A stretch of DNA of 64,000 nt from Lutibacter maritimus (GCF_900116115.1 NZ_FOZP01000001.1:264071-328070); one strand, 5' to 3'. Counted from the stretch's first letter, positions 54,303 through 64,000 are shown. The notes: generated from the sequence alone by a model not told the origin. A program made the numbers and translations.

Positions 54303-56774
54303 TTATGCTTTAAACATTTCTTCTTCTCCACCTCCACTATCAAAACTTCTAGATCTCTCACGTTTTTTATTTTGATTAAATCTATACGTAAAGTTTAAAA
54401 GAATTTGTCTTGATCTCCATTGAAATTCACTTTTAGATATCGTATTATTAGTATAACTACTTGACGTTCTTTTTCTAGAATTTAATAAATCACTAACATT
54501 TAATGATAATGTTCCATTTTCATTTAAAATATCTTTACTAAAAGCTAAATTAACCGAAAATATTCCATCTCTTTTAGAAAACGCTCCTTCTGATGGGCCC
54601 ATATACATTCCGCTTGTTTGCCAATCTATTTTTCCTGGTAACGTAATTCTAGATTCTAGTCTAGTAAACCAATTAGTATCCTCTTTATCATAACTTACAT
54701 TATTATAGTTTCCTTCAGTTGAAGATTTAAAAAAGTTAAAACTATTGGTTAGTTTCCACCATTTTAATGGCGTATAATTTGTGGTAAACTCAAAACCATA
54801 TCTATCTTGTGAACTTAAGTTAATTGGTGATCTAAGTATTACTAAAGTTTCAACGTTATCAATATCTCTTAAGGTTTCTGATTCTACCCATTCAATGTTA
54901 TTAATTGTGTGTTGGTAATAGATTGATGAGTTTAAAGTAATTTTATCCCATCTTTTTAAATAACCAAAATCAAATGAATTGGTATAAGTTGGATCTAAAT
55001 AAATATTTCCTGATCTAATATATGTTTTGCTTGTTCTTGTTTCAAATGGATTTAAGTAAAAACTACGCGGTCTGCTTAATCTTCTACTGTAACCTAATGT
55101 TATATTTTCAGATTCACTGAATTCTAAACCTAAATTTACAGTTGGAAATAGTTCTGTAAAGTTTTCAGAAAAATCTTCATTGGTTTGAATTAATTTAATT
55201 GTTCTGTCTGTATTTTCTAAACGTAATCCAAATAAATATGAAAATTTATTTATTTTTTGTCCATATTGTGAGTAAACAGAATATACATTTTGTTGAAAAT
55301 CTAATGTATTTGAAAAATTGGTATTGTTAACATATTGGTTATTTTCAAATTCTTCTAATAAATAATCGGTTGTTTGATTATTTAAATCTGCATTTACGCC
55401 AAATTCAAATTGAGTGTTTTCGTTGATAGGAAGTACATAATCTGCTTTTAATAAAACATCTTCAGATGTTTCATCAGTAAAACTTCTTTCTATAGTATTT
55501 TCATCAACAATTCCTAAATCATCTTCTTCAAAAATATTACTTTTATTATCTTCATTACTTTTTCCATATCTAAAATCAACTGTTAATTTATGACCTTCTT
55601 TTTTGAAGTCTTTTGTTAAATTTAAAGTATATTCTAAGGTTTTGTCTTTTTCAGTTTCATCTTCAAGTCTATAATTTTTTGCTAATAAACTTTTTGAAGC
55701 ATTAAATTCTTGTCTTGTATTTGTAGATGCATCATCTCCATCAGATGTTCTGTATAAAACAGTACCAGTTAATGAAGTTTTATCATTAATATAATATTCT
55801 ACACCAAATTGTGAATTAAATCTGTTATTTTCTCTAGTATATTTTGTGTTTTCACTTATATATTTTGGCGCATCATTTATTGGGTTTAAATAAGTTACAT
55901 CACTTTTAGATTTTCCTGGAGAATTGTTGTAATTATAACCAATATTAGTAAAGTAATTTACTTTATTTGTTCTGTAGTTTAAATTAGCTGAAGCTCCAAA
56001 ATAATCAGGATTTCCGGCAGTTGCAGTGAATGAACTGTTAAAGCCTAATGCTTTTCCTTTTCTAAGAATAATGTTTAAAATACCTGCAGTTCCTTCAGCA
56101 TCATAACGTGCAGATGGACTTGTAATTACTTCAACTTTTTCAATTGCATCGGCTGGTAATTGGCGTAAGGCATCTGTTCCGCTTAAACCAACTAAACCAG
56201 AAGGTTTTCCGTTTACTAAAATTCGTACATTTTCACTACCACGTAAACTTACGTTTCCTTCAACATCTACACTAACTGATGGAACATTGTCTAAAACATC
56301 AGAAGCAGTTCCTCCTTTTACTGTCATATCTTTACCAACATTGTATATTTTTTTGTCAAGTCTAATTTCAACAGTACTTTTTTCTGCTATTATTTCAACT
56401 TCATTTAAAGATTCTGCATTTATTTCTAATAATATAGTGCCTAAATTTAAATCTTCTTTTATTTCTCTATTTTTAAATGTTTTGGTTTTAAATGAAATAA
56501 ACTCTACAGAAATATCATAGGAACCTTTTGCAACTTGAACATCAAATTTTCCGTTTTGGTCAGTAATTCCTCCAGTAATAGCTTTTCCATTTAGTGGTGT
56601 GCAAACAATTGTAGCATATTCTAATGGTTGTTTAGTTTCTGCATCTAAAACAATTCCTGTAATAGAATATTGTTGTGCCGAATTGTTTTTTAGTTGTGGA
56701 CTTTGGTTTCCTGGATTTTGAGCTATACTTATTAAGGAAATAAAGCTTAAAGTTAAAAGAATGAATTTTTTCAT
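54303..56774 (-). CDS. TonB-dependent receptor/outer-membrane beta-barrel family protein
   Basis: 823 residues. Signal peptide (MKKFILLTLSFISLISIAQ), a carboxypeptidase-regulatory-like domain (about 35-115: YSITGIVLDAETKQPLEYATI), a plug domain (about 150-240: ASDVLDNVPSVSVDVEGNVSLRGSENVRILVNGKPSG) and a long outer-membrane beta-barrel ending in FNFTYRF-type strands. The family takes up large substrates or metals across the outer membrane using TonB. A -7 element is at 56801-56808. The tail is unusually charged and Ser/Gly/Glu rich (RSFDSGGGEEEMFKA). Confidence 0.92.
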   Translation of the reverse strand: MKKFILLTLSFISLISIAQNPGNQSPQLKNNSAQQYSITGIVLDAETKQPLEYATIVCTPLNGKAITGGITDQNGKFDVQVAKGSYDISVEFISFKTKTFKNREIKEDLNLGTILLEINAESLNEVEIIAEKSTVEIRLDKKIYNVGKDMTVKGGTASDVLDNVPSVSVDVEGNVSLRGSENVRILVNGKPSGLVGLSGTDALRQLPADAIEKVEVITSPSARYDAEGTAGILNIILRKGKALGFNSSFTATAGNPDYFGASANLNYRTNKVNYFTNIGYNYNNSPGKSKSDVTYLNPINDAPKYISENTKYTRENNRFNSQFGVEYYINDKTSLTGTVLYRTSDGDDASTNTRQEFNASKSLLAKNYRLEDETEKDKTLEYTLNLTKDFKKEGHKLTVDFRYGKSNEDNKSNIFEEDDLGIVDENTIERSFTDETSEDVLLKADYVLPINENTQFEFGVNADLNNQTTDYLLEEFENNQYVNNTNFSNTLDFQQNVYSVYSQYGQKINKFSYLFGLRLENTDRTIKLIQTNEDFSENFTELFPTVNLGLEFSESENITLGYSRRLSRPRSFYLNPFETRTSKTYIRSGNIYLDPTYTNSFDFGYLKRWDKITLNSSIYYQHTINNIEWVESETLRDIDNVETLVILRSPINLSSQDRYGFEFTTNYTPLKWWKLTNSFNFFKSSTEGNYNNVSYDKEDTNWFTRLESRITLPGKIDWQTSGMYMGPSEGAFSKRDGIFSVNLAFSKDILNENGTLSLNVSDLLNSRKRTSSSYTNNTISKSEFQWRSRQILLNFTYRFNQNKKRERSRSFDSGGGEEEMFKA

Positions 56775-56800
56775 TGATTTTTAGTTAAATTTTTATGGTA

Positions 56801-56808
56801 CAAATATA
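56801..56808 (-). promoter_or_regulatory. -7 element of the first TonB receptor
   Basis: CAAATATA on the plus strand reads TATATTTG on the minus strand, 26 bases upstream of the start at 56774. Confidence 0.6.
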
Positions 56809-56993
56809 CTTTATGCTTAACTACTTATATGTTAACTAGTGTTAATGAATATTAAAGGTTATTTTATTTGATTCTTATTGAATTTAAAAATATAAAAAAC
56901 TGATAATAAGTAACTTGGTTTATTTAAATAAAAAAATCATCAAAATTAATTGATGATTTTTGTTAAGATTTTTTGTTAAAAAAAGCTTAAATT

Positions 56994-57332
56994 TTATAGT
57001 ATAGATTTTATAATTTCTGGTGGACGGCCAATTACAGCTTTATCATTATTTATTACAATAGGTCTTTCAATCAATTTTGGATTTTCAACCATTGCATTTA
57101 TTATTTCTAAATCTGATAATGTTTTTCCTTTATAATTTTCTTTCCAAATAGCTTCGTTTTTTCTAATTAAATCTATAGGTTTAATGCCCAGTAATTTTAT
57201 AATTTCAGTAAGTTCTTCTTTTGTAAGCGGATTGTCAAGATATTGAATGGTTTCAAATTTCATTTTTGAAGCTTCTAAAATAGCTAAACCTTCTCTGCTT
57301 TTACTGCAACGTGGATTGTGATAAATTTTCAT
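56994..57332 (-). CDS. ArsC/Spx-like arsenate reductase family protein
   Basis: 112 residues. Thioredoxin-like fold with catalytic cysteine C9 in HNPRCSKSREGL, IQYLDNPLTKEELTEIIKLLG and the anion-binding RP motif ERPIV near residue 90 with R103 in VIGRPPEII. It matches the arsenate reductase (glutaredoxin) family and is also like YffB/Spx-type proteins, so arsenate reduction is not proven. No ars operon is nearby. It sits between two TonB receptor genes on the same strand, 35 bases after the second. Confidence 0.85.
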   Translation of the reverse strand: MKIYHNPRCSKSREGLAILEASKMKFETIQYLDNPLTKEELTEIIKLLGIKPIDLIRKNEAIWKENYKGKTLSDLEIINAMVENPKLIERPIVINNDKAVIGRPPEIIKSIL

Positions 57333-57367
57333 TCTTTATTTTTTTAAATATAGCTAAAATAAAAAAA

Positions 57368-59758
57368 TTAGTAATTAGGTTTAGTATCTTTTTTATCAAA
57401 GTCAATTTGTCTATCTTTTTTACTTTGATTAAACCTGTAGGTAAATGATAAAATAATAGTTCGGTATTTATTTTCTATGATACTTTTTGATAAATAACCA
57501 GTATCAAATCTATCTCTATTAATGGTTTTAGATTTAAAAATATCATCAATAGTTAGGCTTATAGATGCTTCTTTATTAAACAAATCTCTATTAAAAGCTG
57601 CACTTGCATAGGTATATGCTTTTCTTTTAAAATATAAAGCGTTAGATGCTAATTGGTGTTTTGCATTAATTTGAAAATCAAACACGTTTGGAACTTTAAC
57701 CTGAGTAAGCAAACTAATAGAACCTATTAAATTTTTATGGTTGTAATTTTTAGTAATTGTTTGGTTTGCTGTATTAATAATTTCAAAAGTACCAGTTTGA
57801 TCAAAATTGACTAATAATAAATTTCCACTAAAATTTAAATTATTATTTGCTTTAAAAGTTGATGTTAAATTTAATCCGTAATAATCCAATTTTCCTACAT
57901 TAAAAGGAGTCGTTATTAATTTATTAATGCCGTTAATTTGCTCTCCAGTTTCATAAGTAACGTATTCCCAATAGCGATTATATCTGTTATAAAATATACT
58001 TGGAGAAATTGAAAATCTATTACCACTATATGAATAGGTTAAATTAGTCATATAAATATCAACCGGATTAATTTTTTCATTCCCAATAAATGATGATGTT
58101 TCGCTAATTTTTTCTTCATAAGGTTGTAAAATAGAAGGTGCTAAACGTTGAATTCCTGTGCGGTAACTTATACCAATACTATTTGCATCACTTATTGTGT
58201 AATCAATTGACGCTGAAGGGAATAGGTCATTTTGATTTTCATCTAAAGTAATACTTGAATTAATATAATTAATTGTAGATTCCTGAAATTCTGCACGTAA
58301 ACCAGCTGTAAAATAGAATTTTTCTGTTTCGTATTCCAAATCTAAAAATGTACTATGAATATTTTCAGAATAATCTAAATCTTTATGGGTAGCTGTTCCG
58401 GTGTATATAAATGGAATTTTTCCAAATTCACCCTCATAACCAATGGTATACCAAAATGATTTTCCAATTGGATTGATAAAGTTTATGTCAAAAATTGAAT
58501 TTTTAAGAAAACTTTTTTGTACAAAACTCTCATCTGTAAAATTTGAGTTGGTATTATTAATTTCACTATTTGTGTTTTCATCATCTTTTAGGTACCTAAA
58601 AGATGAAGTTAATTGTCTGCCTTCTTTTTTAAAATTATGTTCAAAATCTATAATAAATTCAAAAATTTCATTTGAAAATTCACTATCATAGCTTCTGTTA
58701 TTTGTTGTTGTTATTTCCTTTGATGTATTTAAAAAATCTGAATTCGTTTTTCCTAAACTATTGTAATTTAAATCAGTATAATTAAATGTGGTTGTAAGGG
58801 TGGTGTTTTTTGTAAAAAAATAATCAGCACCAATTGTTGAAGTAAATCCTTTTTGCTTGTTGTCAAATTCGCTATTTTCATTTAAATAAGCAGTAGTATT
58901 TCCGTTATTAAAATATTCATTTTCAGATTTTGCAGTTGTAATTGGGTTGCTATTAGAAAATGAAGTATTAGTGAAAAAATTAACGTATTCGGATTTGTGA
59001 TTTAAAGTTAATAAACCACCAAAATAATCTTTGTATCCGCCAGATGAAGTAATAGACGCATTTAAACCTTCATCTTTTCCTTTTTTTAAAATAATATTTA
59101 TAATTCCAGTGGAAGTTGCTTTGTACTTTGCGCCAGGGCTTGTAAGTACTTCAACTTTTTCAATTGAACCAGCAGGTAATGCTTTTAACGCTTCGGCTTT
59201 TGTCATTGTAGATGTTCGTCCGTTAATCATTACGGTAACATCACCTTGTCCTCTTAAAGTAATTTCTCCATCAGGATCAACATTCACAGAAGGTATGTTA
59301 TTTAAAATTTCTGATATTGAACTTCCTGCTGACGACAAATCTTTTTCAACATTAAAAACCATTTTATTGGATTTTAAATCCAATGATTTTTTTTCAGAAA
59401 TTACTTCAATTTCATTTAAATATTCGGTATCGATTTCTAATAATACAATACCAATGTTTAAGTCTCTTGTTACTGTTGAAATATTTAGTTGTTTAGATTT
59501 GTAAGAGAGAAATTCAACGCTTGCAGAATAATTACCTTCTTTAACATCAATGGTAAAATTACCTCTAGAATTTGTAATTGCACCACATTTTATTTTTACC
59601 GAATCTTGATCTTTAAATATAATAGTTGCATCTTCAATTGGTTTTTTGGTTTCAGCATCTAAAATTTTCCCAGAAACAGTATAAATATTGGTATGGTTCT
59701 TTTGGCTAAAAAGAAGAGTAGGCAGCACTAAGATAAGTATTAAAAGTACTTTTCTCAT
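57368..59758 (-). CDS. TonB-dependent receptor/outer-membrane beta-barrel family protein, paralogue
   Basis: 796 residues, the same domain order as 54303-56774: signal peptide (MRKVLLILILVLPTLLFSQ), regulatory-like domain (YTVSGKILDAETKKPIEDATI), plug (SISEILNNIPSVNVDPDGEITLRGQGDVTVMINGRTS) and a barrel ending in FTYRFNQS. A perfect 9-base dyad (59793-59814) that resembles a metal-repressor operator lies just upstream, so expression may depend on metal level. It is likely cotranscribed with the arsC-like gene. Confidence 0.92.
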   Translation of the reverse strand: MRKVLLILILVLPTLLFSQKNHTNIYTVSGKILDAETKKPIEDATIIFKDQDSVKIKCGAITNSRGNFTIDVKEGNYSASVEFLSYKSKQLNISTVTRDLNIGIVLLEIDTEYLNEIEVISEKKSLDLKSNKMVFNVEKDLSSAGSSISEILNNIPSVNVDPDGEITLRGQGDVTVMINGRTSTMTKAEALKALPAGSIEKVEVLTSPGAKYKATSTGIINIILKKGKDEGLNASITSSGGYKDYFGGLLTLNHKSEYVNFFTNTSFSNSNPITTAKSENEYFNNGNTTAYLNENSEFDNKQKGFTSTIGADYFFTKNTTLTTTFNYTDLNYNSLGKTNSDFLNTSKEITTTNNRSYDSEFSNEIFEFIIDFEHNFKKEGRQLTSSFRYLKDDENTNSEINNTNSNFTDESFVQKSFLKNSIFDINFINPIGKSFWYTIGYEGEFGKIPFIYTGTATHKDLDYSENIHSTFLDLEYETEKFYFTAGLRAEFQESTINYINSSITLDENQNDLFPSASIDYTISDANSIGISYRTGIQRLAPSILQPYEEKISETSSFIGNEKINPVDIYMTNLTYSYSGNRFSISPSIFYNRYNRYWEYVTYETGEQINGINKLITTPFNVGKLDYYGLNLTSTFKANNNLNFSGNLLLVNFDQTGTFEIINTANQTITKNYNHKNLIGSISLLTQVKVPNVFDFQINAKHQLASNALYFKRKAYTYASAAFNRDLFNKEASISLTIDDIFKSKTINRDRFDTGYLSKSIIENKYRTIILSFTYRFNQSKKDRQIDFDKKDTKPNY

Positions 59759-59792
59759 ATTTTATTGGTTATTTTGTTCACAACAATTTTTT

Positions 59793-59814
59793 TTATCATT
59801 AATAATAATGATAA
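59793..59814. promoter_or_regulatory. Dyad upstream of the second TonB receptor (possible Fur-like operator)
   Basis: TTATCATTA (59793-59801), spacer ATAA, TAATGATAA (59806-59814): perfect 9-base arms. It resembles Fur boxes made of GATAAT hexamers. It lies 35 bases before the receptor start. Confidence 0.5.
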
Positions 59815-59912
59815 TTTAATCTTTATTCGCGATAAAAATACAAAATATTGTTAATAAACAGCGCTTTATGTAAAAAAAAATACTGTTTATTGTTTATAAG
59901 ACAAAAGGAATC

Positions 59913-60548
59913 TTAAATTTTAATTTTAAGCAATTTTAAATTTTTTATTAAGTCTTTGTAATTTTCATAATGAATGCTGTTTATTTTTAACTTTTTTGCA
60001 GTTTCACAATTTTCAAAATTGTCGTCAATAAACAAGGCTTTTTCAGGAATAATATTAAAACGATTTAATAAAATAGTATAAATTTTTTCAAATGGTTTTC
60101 TAGTTTTTTCTTTTCCAGAAACCACAACACCATCAAAATTTTTTAAAAAAGGGAATAACTCTAAGGCTGTTTCCCATTTTTCATCACTCCAGTTGGTAAG
60201 TGCATAAATTTTGTAATTGTTTGAGTTTTTTAAATTTTTAAAAAGTTCAACATTTTTTTTAATTGGTCCGGAAAACATTTCAGTCCAGTTTTTATAAAAC
60301 AATTTTATAAGCTGTTCATGTTCAGGAAATTCAGCAATTTTAAGTTTTTCGCCTTCTTCAATAGTTCTTCCAGCATCTTGTTCCATATTCCATTCTGGCG
60401 TACATACATTTTTTAAAAACCATTGCATTTTTTCATTATCACCATTAAATGCTTTTTGGTACACGTATTCAGGTTTCCAATCAACTAAAACACCTCCAAT
60501 ATCAAAAATAATTGTATTTATTTCTATTTCATTTGTATTATAACTCAT
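59913..60548 (-). CDS. HAD-superfamily (subclass IA) phosphatase
   Basis: 211 residues. Motif [13 protein letters not shown] with nucleophile Asp near residue 16, motif [13 protein letters not shown], motif [11 protein letters not shown], and motif [12 protein letters not shown] are clear. The [10 protein letters not shown] opening is that of the YihX group (alpha-D-glucose-1-phosphate phosphatase), but substrates vary. Its start overlaps the end of prfB by 11 bases, so the two are coupled. Confidence 0.88.
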   Translation of the reverse strand: MSYNTNEIEINTIIFDIGGVLVDWKPEYVYQKAFNGDNEKMQWFLKNVCTPEWNMEQDAGRTIEEGEKLKIAEFPEHEQLIKLFYKNWTEMFSGPIKKNVELFKNLKNSNNYKIYALTNWSDEKWETALELFPFLKNFDGVVVSGKEKTRKPFEKIYTILLNRFNIIPEKALFIDDNFENCETAKKLKINSIHYENYKDLIKNLKLLKIKI

Positions 60549-61647
60549 TAGAAGAAGAATCTTTTTGTCCGTTCTGCATTAAATAAGCTTTAATAAAACC
60601 ATCTATTTCACCATCCATAACAGCATCAACATTACCAGTTTCAAAACTTGTTCTCACATCTTTTACCAATTTATAAGGATGCATTACATAGTTACGTATT
60701 TGTGAACCAAATTCAATTCTCATTTTACCAGCTTCAATATCTTCACGTGCTTCATGCTGTTTTTTTAATTCAATTTCGTACAATTGCGATTTTAGCATTT
60801 GTAATGCTCTATCTCGGTTTTCGTGTTGTGATCGAGTTTCAGAACATGAAATTTGAATTCCGGTTGGTTTATGTGTTAGTTGAACTTTAGTTTCAACTTT
60901 ATTTACATTTTGTCCACCAGCGCCACTACTTCTTGAGGTAATTATTTCAATATCAGCTGGGTTTAATACAATATCAATACTATCATCAACCAAAGGATAC
61001 ACATATACCGATGCAAATGATGTGTGACGTTTTGCATTGCTATCAAATGGCGATATTCTTACAAGTCTGTGAACACCGTTTTCACCTTTTAAATATCCAA
61101 AAGCAAATTCACCTTCAATTTCAAGAGTAACCGTTTTTATGCCAGCAACATCTCCTTCTTGAAAGTTTAGCTCTTTAACTTTAAATCCATGATTTTCGCT
61201 ATACATTAAATACATACGCATTAACATTTGTGCCCAATCACAACTTTCAGTTCCTCCAGCGCCAGCAGTAATTTGTAAAACAGCACTTAAGTTATCTCCC
61301 TCTTCAGATAACATATTTTTAAACTCTAAGTTTTCAATTAAATCTAAAGTTAATTTGTATTTGTTTTCAACTTCAGTTTCTGAAATCTCATCTTCTAAAT
61401 AAAATTCATATAAAACAGTAACATCCTCAAAATTAGCCACTGCATTTTCAAAATCTTCTACCCATTTTTTTTCAAGTCGAAGTTTTTTCATTACAATTTC
61501 TGCCTCTTTTGGGTTGTTCCAAAAATTAGGATTAGCAGTTTTTTCTTCTTCATTAGAAATTTCAATTTTTTTCTTGTCAATTTCAAGGTAAGTTTTTAAA
61601 TTGCTCAGGCGTTCCTGTAATTTATTTATGTGTTCGTTTGTTATCAT
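60538..61647 (-). CDS. prfB: Peptide chain release factor 2
   Basis: 369 residues from the ATG at 61647; the longer form to 61698 runs through the -7 element at 61666-61673 and is not used. The RF2 SPF motif (ISPFDSN) reads UGA and UAA and the GGQ loop ([17 protein letters not shown]) drives peptide release. Unlike E. coli, there is no in-frame TGA at the programmed frameshift position: the codons run CTT GAA ATT GAC straight through, so RF2 autoregulation by frameshifting is absent here. Confidence 0.96.
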   Translation of the reverse strand: MITNEHINKLQERLSNLKTYLEIDKKKIEISNEEEKTANPNFWNNPKEAEIVMKKLRLEKKWVEDFENAVANFEDVTVLYEFYLEDEISETEVENKYKLTLDLIENLEFKNMLSEEGDNLSAVLQITAGAGGTESCDWAQMLMRMYLMYSENHGFKVKELNFQEGDVAGIKTVTLEIEGEFAFGYLKGENGVHRLVRISPFDSNAKRHTSFASVYVYPLVDDSIDIVLNPADIEIITSRSSGAGGQNVNKVETKVQLTHKPTGIQISCSETRSQHENRDRALQMLKSQLYEIELKKQHEAREDIEAGKMRIEFGSQIRNYVMHPYKLVKDVRTSFETGNVDAVMDGEIDGFIKAYLMQNGQKDSSSNEL

Positions 61648-61665
61648 TTCATATATTATGAAATA

Positions 61666-61673
61666 CAAAAATA
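61666..61673 (-). promoter_or_regulatory. -7 element of prfB
   Basis: CAAAAATA on the plus strand reads TATTTTTG on the minus strand, 18 bases upstream of the prfB start. Confidence 0.6.
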
Positions 61674-61692
61674 ACTTTTCATTTTTAATTCT

Positions 61693-62715
61693 ATGCAAAT
61701 AAATTTAATTAGTGACACTGTTACTAAGCCAACAAAAGGAATGCTTGCTGCTATTATGAGCGCAAAAGTAGGTGATGATGTTTTTAAAACGGACCCTACG
61801 GTAAATAAACTTCAAACAAAAATGGCCAAAATGTTTGGTATGGAAGACGCATTGTTTTTTCCATCAGGTACAATGGCAAATCAAGCGGCTGTAAAACTGC
61901 ACACACAACCAGGTGATAGAATGTTTTGTGATAAATGGGCACATGTTTATAATTTTGAAGGAGGTGGTCCTGCATTTAATTCTGGAGTGACTTCTTGTTT
62001 AATAGATGGTAATAGAGGCATGTTTAAAGCAAATCAGTTGAGCGAAATTATTACAGGAAATAGGTCTGATATTCATGCACCTTTTTCAAGATTGGTTGCT
62101 TTAGAAAATACAACAAATAAAGGAGGAGGAGCTTGTTGGGATTTTGAAGAAATTTTACGAATTAAAAAGGTTTGTACTGAAAATAATTTAGCGTTTCATT
62201 TAGATGGGGCTCGGTTATTTAATGCCTTGGTTGCAAAAAATGAAACACCACAACAATATGGAGAAGTATTTGATACTATTTCAATTTGTTTATCTAAAGG
62301 GCTTGGAGCTCCAGTGGGTTCTGTATTATTAGGTTCTAAAGTACATCTGGAAAAAGCATTAAGAATTCGTAAATTATTTGGAGGAGGAATGCGACAAGCA
62401 GGTTATTTAGCTGCAGCAGGAATTTATGCGTTAGATAATCATATAGAAAGATTAGCCATTGACCATACAAGAGCAAAAATTATTGGTGTTGCGCTTCAAA
62501 ATTGTGAGTTAATTAAGCATGTAGAACCAATTGAAACCAATATTATTATTTTTAATGTAATTGATGAAATTAATGAAAACGATTTTATTGATCGATTAAA
62601 TAAAGCTGGAATATCATTAATATCTATGGGGCAAGGTAAATTAAGAATGGTAACACATATTGATTTTACCGAAGAGATGTTAGAAATGGTTGTAAATACT
62701 ATTGAACATATATAA
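61693..62715 (+). CDS. Low-specificity L-threonine aldolase
   Basis: 340 residues. PLP fold type I aldolase of the beta-eliminating lyase family: SDTVTKPT at the start, [22 protein letters not shown] and the Schiff-base lysine in [12 protein letters not shown]. It splits (allo-)threonine to glycine and acetaldehyde. It is divergent from prfB, with 45 bases between starts, so the promoters are packed closely. Confidence 0.93.
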   Translation: MQINLISDTVTKPTKGMLAAIMSAKVGDDVFKTDPTVNKLQTKMAKMFGMEDALFFPSGTMANQAAVKLHTQPGDRMFCDKWAHVYNFEGGGPAFNSGVTSCLIDGNRGMFKANQLSEIITGNRSDIHAPFSRLVALENTTNKGGGACWDFEEILRIKKVCTENNLAFHLDGARLFNALVAKNETPQQYGEVFDTISICLSKGLGAPVGSVLLGSKVHLEKALRIRKLFGGGMRQAGYLAAAGIYALDNHIERLAIDHTRAKIIGVALQNCELIKHVEPIETNIIIFNVIDEINENDFIDRLNKAGISLISMGQGKLRMVTHIDFTEEMLEMVVNTIEHI

Positions 62716-62853
62716 AAAGTATCATTATTTATTTGGTGTTGCTAGTGTTGAAAAAGATGAGACAGAAAGGTTAACTCAATTTCCAAGAAGATTGATTTAA
62801 TCAGGAATGTAATTTTATTTAATTTATTCCGACTGAACTATAAATAATTCAAG

Positions 62854-63483
62854 ATGAAGAAAATTATATTAGTTCTAATTGTTTTAGGTTTGGGATTATC
62901 TGAAACTAAAGCACAATCTACATTTACTAAAAAAAATCAAATGAATAAAAAAATAGAAACTGCAACATTAGCAAATGGTTGTTTTTGGTGTACAGAAGCA
63001 ATTTTTCAAAGATTAAAAGGAGTAGAGTCTGTTACTTCTGGTTTTTCTGGAGGAAACATTAAAAATCCTGCTTATAGAGAAGTAATTACAGGTAGAACGG
63101 GCCATGCTGAAGCTATTGAAATTAAATTTGATGCAACTATTATTTCTTTTCAAGAAATATTAGATGTTTTTTTTAGTACCCACGATCCTACAACTTTAAA
63201 CAGACAAGGCTATGATGTTGGTACTCAATACAGATCTGCAATTTTTTATCATTCAGAAGAGCAAAAAAATATTGCTGAAAATTTTATTAAGGAATTAACT
63301 AATGCAAAGGTTTTTGATGCTAAAATAGTAACAGAGGTTACGGAATTTACATCATTTTATAAGGCGGAAGATTATCATCAGAATTATTATAATAACAATA
63401 AAACGCAGGGGTATTGTGTAGCAGTAATCAATCCAAAATTGGAAAAATTTATAAAAAAATACAAGGCTAAATTAAAAGATTAA
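62854..63483 (+). CDS. msrA: Exported peptide methionine sulfoxide reductase A
   Basis: 209 residues. A signal peptide (MKKIILVLIVLGLGLSETKAQ) makes it periplasmic. The active-site GCFWC at 42-46 starts the MsrA domain; HDPTTLNRQGYDVGTQYRSAIFY and YHQNYYNNN are further landmarks. It repairs methionine-S-sulfoxide in envelope proteins. A second domain (MsrB) is absent. The 138-base gap before it contains no clear promoter. Confidence 0.94.
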   Translation: MKKIILVLIVLGLGLSETKAQSTFTKKNQMNKKIETATLANGCFWCTEAIFQRLKGVESVTSGFSGGNIKNPAYREVITGRTGHAEAIEIKFDATIISFQEILDVFFSTHDPTTLNRQGYDVGTQYRSAIFYHSEEQKNIAENFIKELTNAKVFDAKIVTEVTEFTSFYKAEDYHQNYYNNNKTQGYCVAVINPKLEKFIKKYKAKLKD

Positions 63484-63528
63484 AAAATCTGGCATCCTTA
63501 TTGTATTCTATAAATTAAACAATTATTA

Positions 63529-63816
63529 ATGCAAAAAAAATATAAATTACTTATTTTTAGTGTGATTTTTGACCTTGTTGGAATGTTATCATTTGTTGTG
63601 CCATTTATTGGCGAAACATTTGATATTTTATGGGCGCCAGTTTCGGCTTTTCTAATTTATAAAATGTTTAAAGGTACTGAAGGTAAAGTAAGTAGTATTA
63701 TTTCATTTGTTGAAGAAGCTGGTATTTTTGGTACTGATTTTTTACCAACATTTACACTTACTTGGATTTATAAATTTATTTTAAAGAAAGACAATGATGA
63801 AATTAAACCTCTTTAA
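63529..63816 (+). CDS. Small membrane protein
   Basis: 95 residues. Helices at about 6-28 and 31-48; a short loop with FKGTEGKVSSII; and a segment FGTDFLPTFTLTWIYKF that is likely amphipathic or a third helix. It resembles the many small flavobacterial inner-membrane proteins of unknown function. Its end overlaps by 14 bases the convergent gene at the right edge. Confidence 0.7.
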   Translation: MQKKYKLLIFSVIFDLVGMLSFVVPFIGETFDILWAPVSAFLIYKMFKGTEGKVSSIISFVEEAGIFGTDFLPTFTLTWIYKFILKKDNDEIKPL

Positions 63817-64000
63817 AATAGCGTTTAAAACCTATTCTTAATAACATTTTTTTTGTGAAAAAATTCCAGAAAAATTTAAATTGTCCAAAGAAAAACCCAA
63901 CGATTGGAAGCGTTATTTGGTAAATAATAAATATTAATAGAATTCTAACAGGCCAAAACAACCAAGGATTTGTAGTTTCGTAATTTAAACCAATAAATTC
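63803..64000 (-). CDS. DUF6787-like membrane protein, C-terminal 65 residues
   Basis: The frame is open to the right window edge. The visible end reads EFIGLNYETTNPWLFWPVRI, then a hydrophobic helix LLIFIIYQITLPIVGFFFG, then QFKFFWNFFTKKMLLRIGF. This matches my memory of the small flavobacterial DUF6787 membrane proteins (FFxxWNF with a basic tail). The name is from memory and not confirmed; function unknown. Confidence 0.6.
   Translation of the reverse strand, partial: EFIGLNYETTNPWLFWPVRILLIFIIYQITLPIVGFFFGQFKFFWNFFTKKMLLRIGFKRYFKEV

Noticed and set aside
59031-59504. 157-codon plus-strand frame inside the second TonB receptor
   Set aside because: Antisense shadow of a well-conserved plug domain.
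61561-61647. Programmed +1 frameshift in prfB
   Set aside because: No TGA at the expected place; the frame is continuous.
62716-62800. Frame ending ...EKDETERLTQFPRRLI before msrA
   Set aside because: Looks protein-like but is only about 25 codons with no start; at most a gene relic.
1-64000. CRISPR arrays, tRNA or rRNA genes, integrase or prophage genes
   Set aside because: None found on reading both strands; the repeats at 48648-51960 are only two copies per family and lie after genes, not as a spaced array.

Overview
The window is AT-rich DNA (roughly 30% GC by eye) from a member of the Bacteroidota, most likely the family Flavobacteriaceae; I cannot name the genus. Supporting signs are the many Bacteroidota-type -7 promoter elements (TAnnTTTG), the fused CcoNO subunit, the 1112-residue SecA, OMP-type TonB receptors with an N-terminal carboxypeptidase-regulatory-like domain, YqgE/HU/Fmt/RecQ synteny and the near absence of Shine-Dalgarno sequences. 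I see no rRNA, tRNA or CRISPR array.

Layout. 1-4910: tail of a class IV aminotransferase, then YqgE, HU, Fmt, RecQ and a NadR-like P-loop protein on the minus strand. 5027-10208: DUF493 protein, three periplasmic parvulin-type isomerases and a MoxR ATPase. 10205-14180: RsmD, a DUF3822-like protein, a membrane protein, a RecD2-like helicase and YbaB. 14252-18837: oligopeptidase, a CBS/cysteine-synthase-like enzyme and an alpha-oxoamine synthase (possible sphingolipid or sulfonolipid enzymes). 18916-28192: an FNR-like regulator and the complete cbb3 oxidase locus (ccoI, ccoS, ccoNO, ccoQ, ccoP, ccoG, ccoH and a TauE/SafE-like membrane protein). 28198-35107: two tandem PPK2 kinases, SecA, DUF2795, cobalamin adenosyltransferase and a methyltransferase. 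35194-44594: Wza/Wzc pair, HutI, Pta-AckA and class II fumarase.

44595-52348 is an accessory island lying exactly between two unrelated fumarases (class II fumC and a class I fumarase). It holds a decayed IS3 element, a gene cut off at its 5' end, and single-gene cassettes (CDF-like transporter, amidohydrolase, PNPOx-like protein). These genes are followed by two kinds of recurring intergenic repeat in alternating A-B-A-B order. 52349-64000 returns to core genes: class I fumarase, a 55-residue membrane peptide, two related TonB receptors around an ArsC-like protein, a HAD phosphatase, prfB, threonine aldolase, an exported MsrA, a small membrane protein and the end of a DUF6787-like gene.

The strongest new signal is regulatory. 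TGAn6TCA palindromes lie upstream of ccoI, ccoS-ccoNOQP and pta-ackA. In the two oxidase promoters the palindrome centre is exactly 35.5 bases from the end of the -7 element; at pta it is 57.5, i.e. 22 bases (two helical turns) further away. This is what class II and class I activation by the adjacent FNR-like protein would look like, and would link high-affinity respiration to acetate overflow metabolism.
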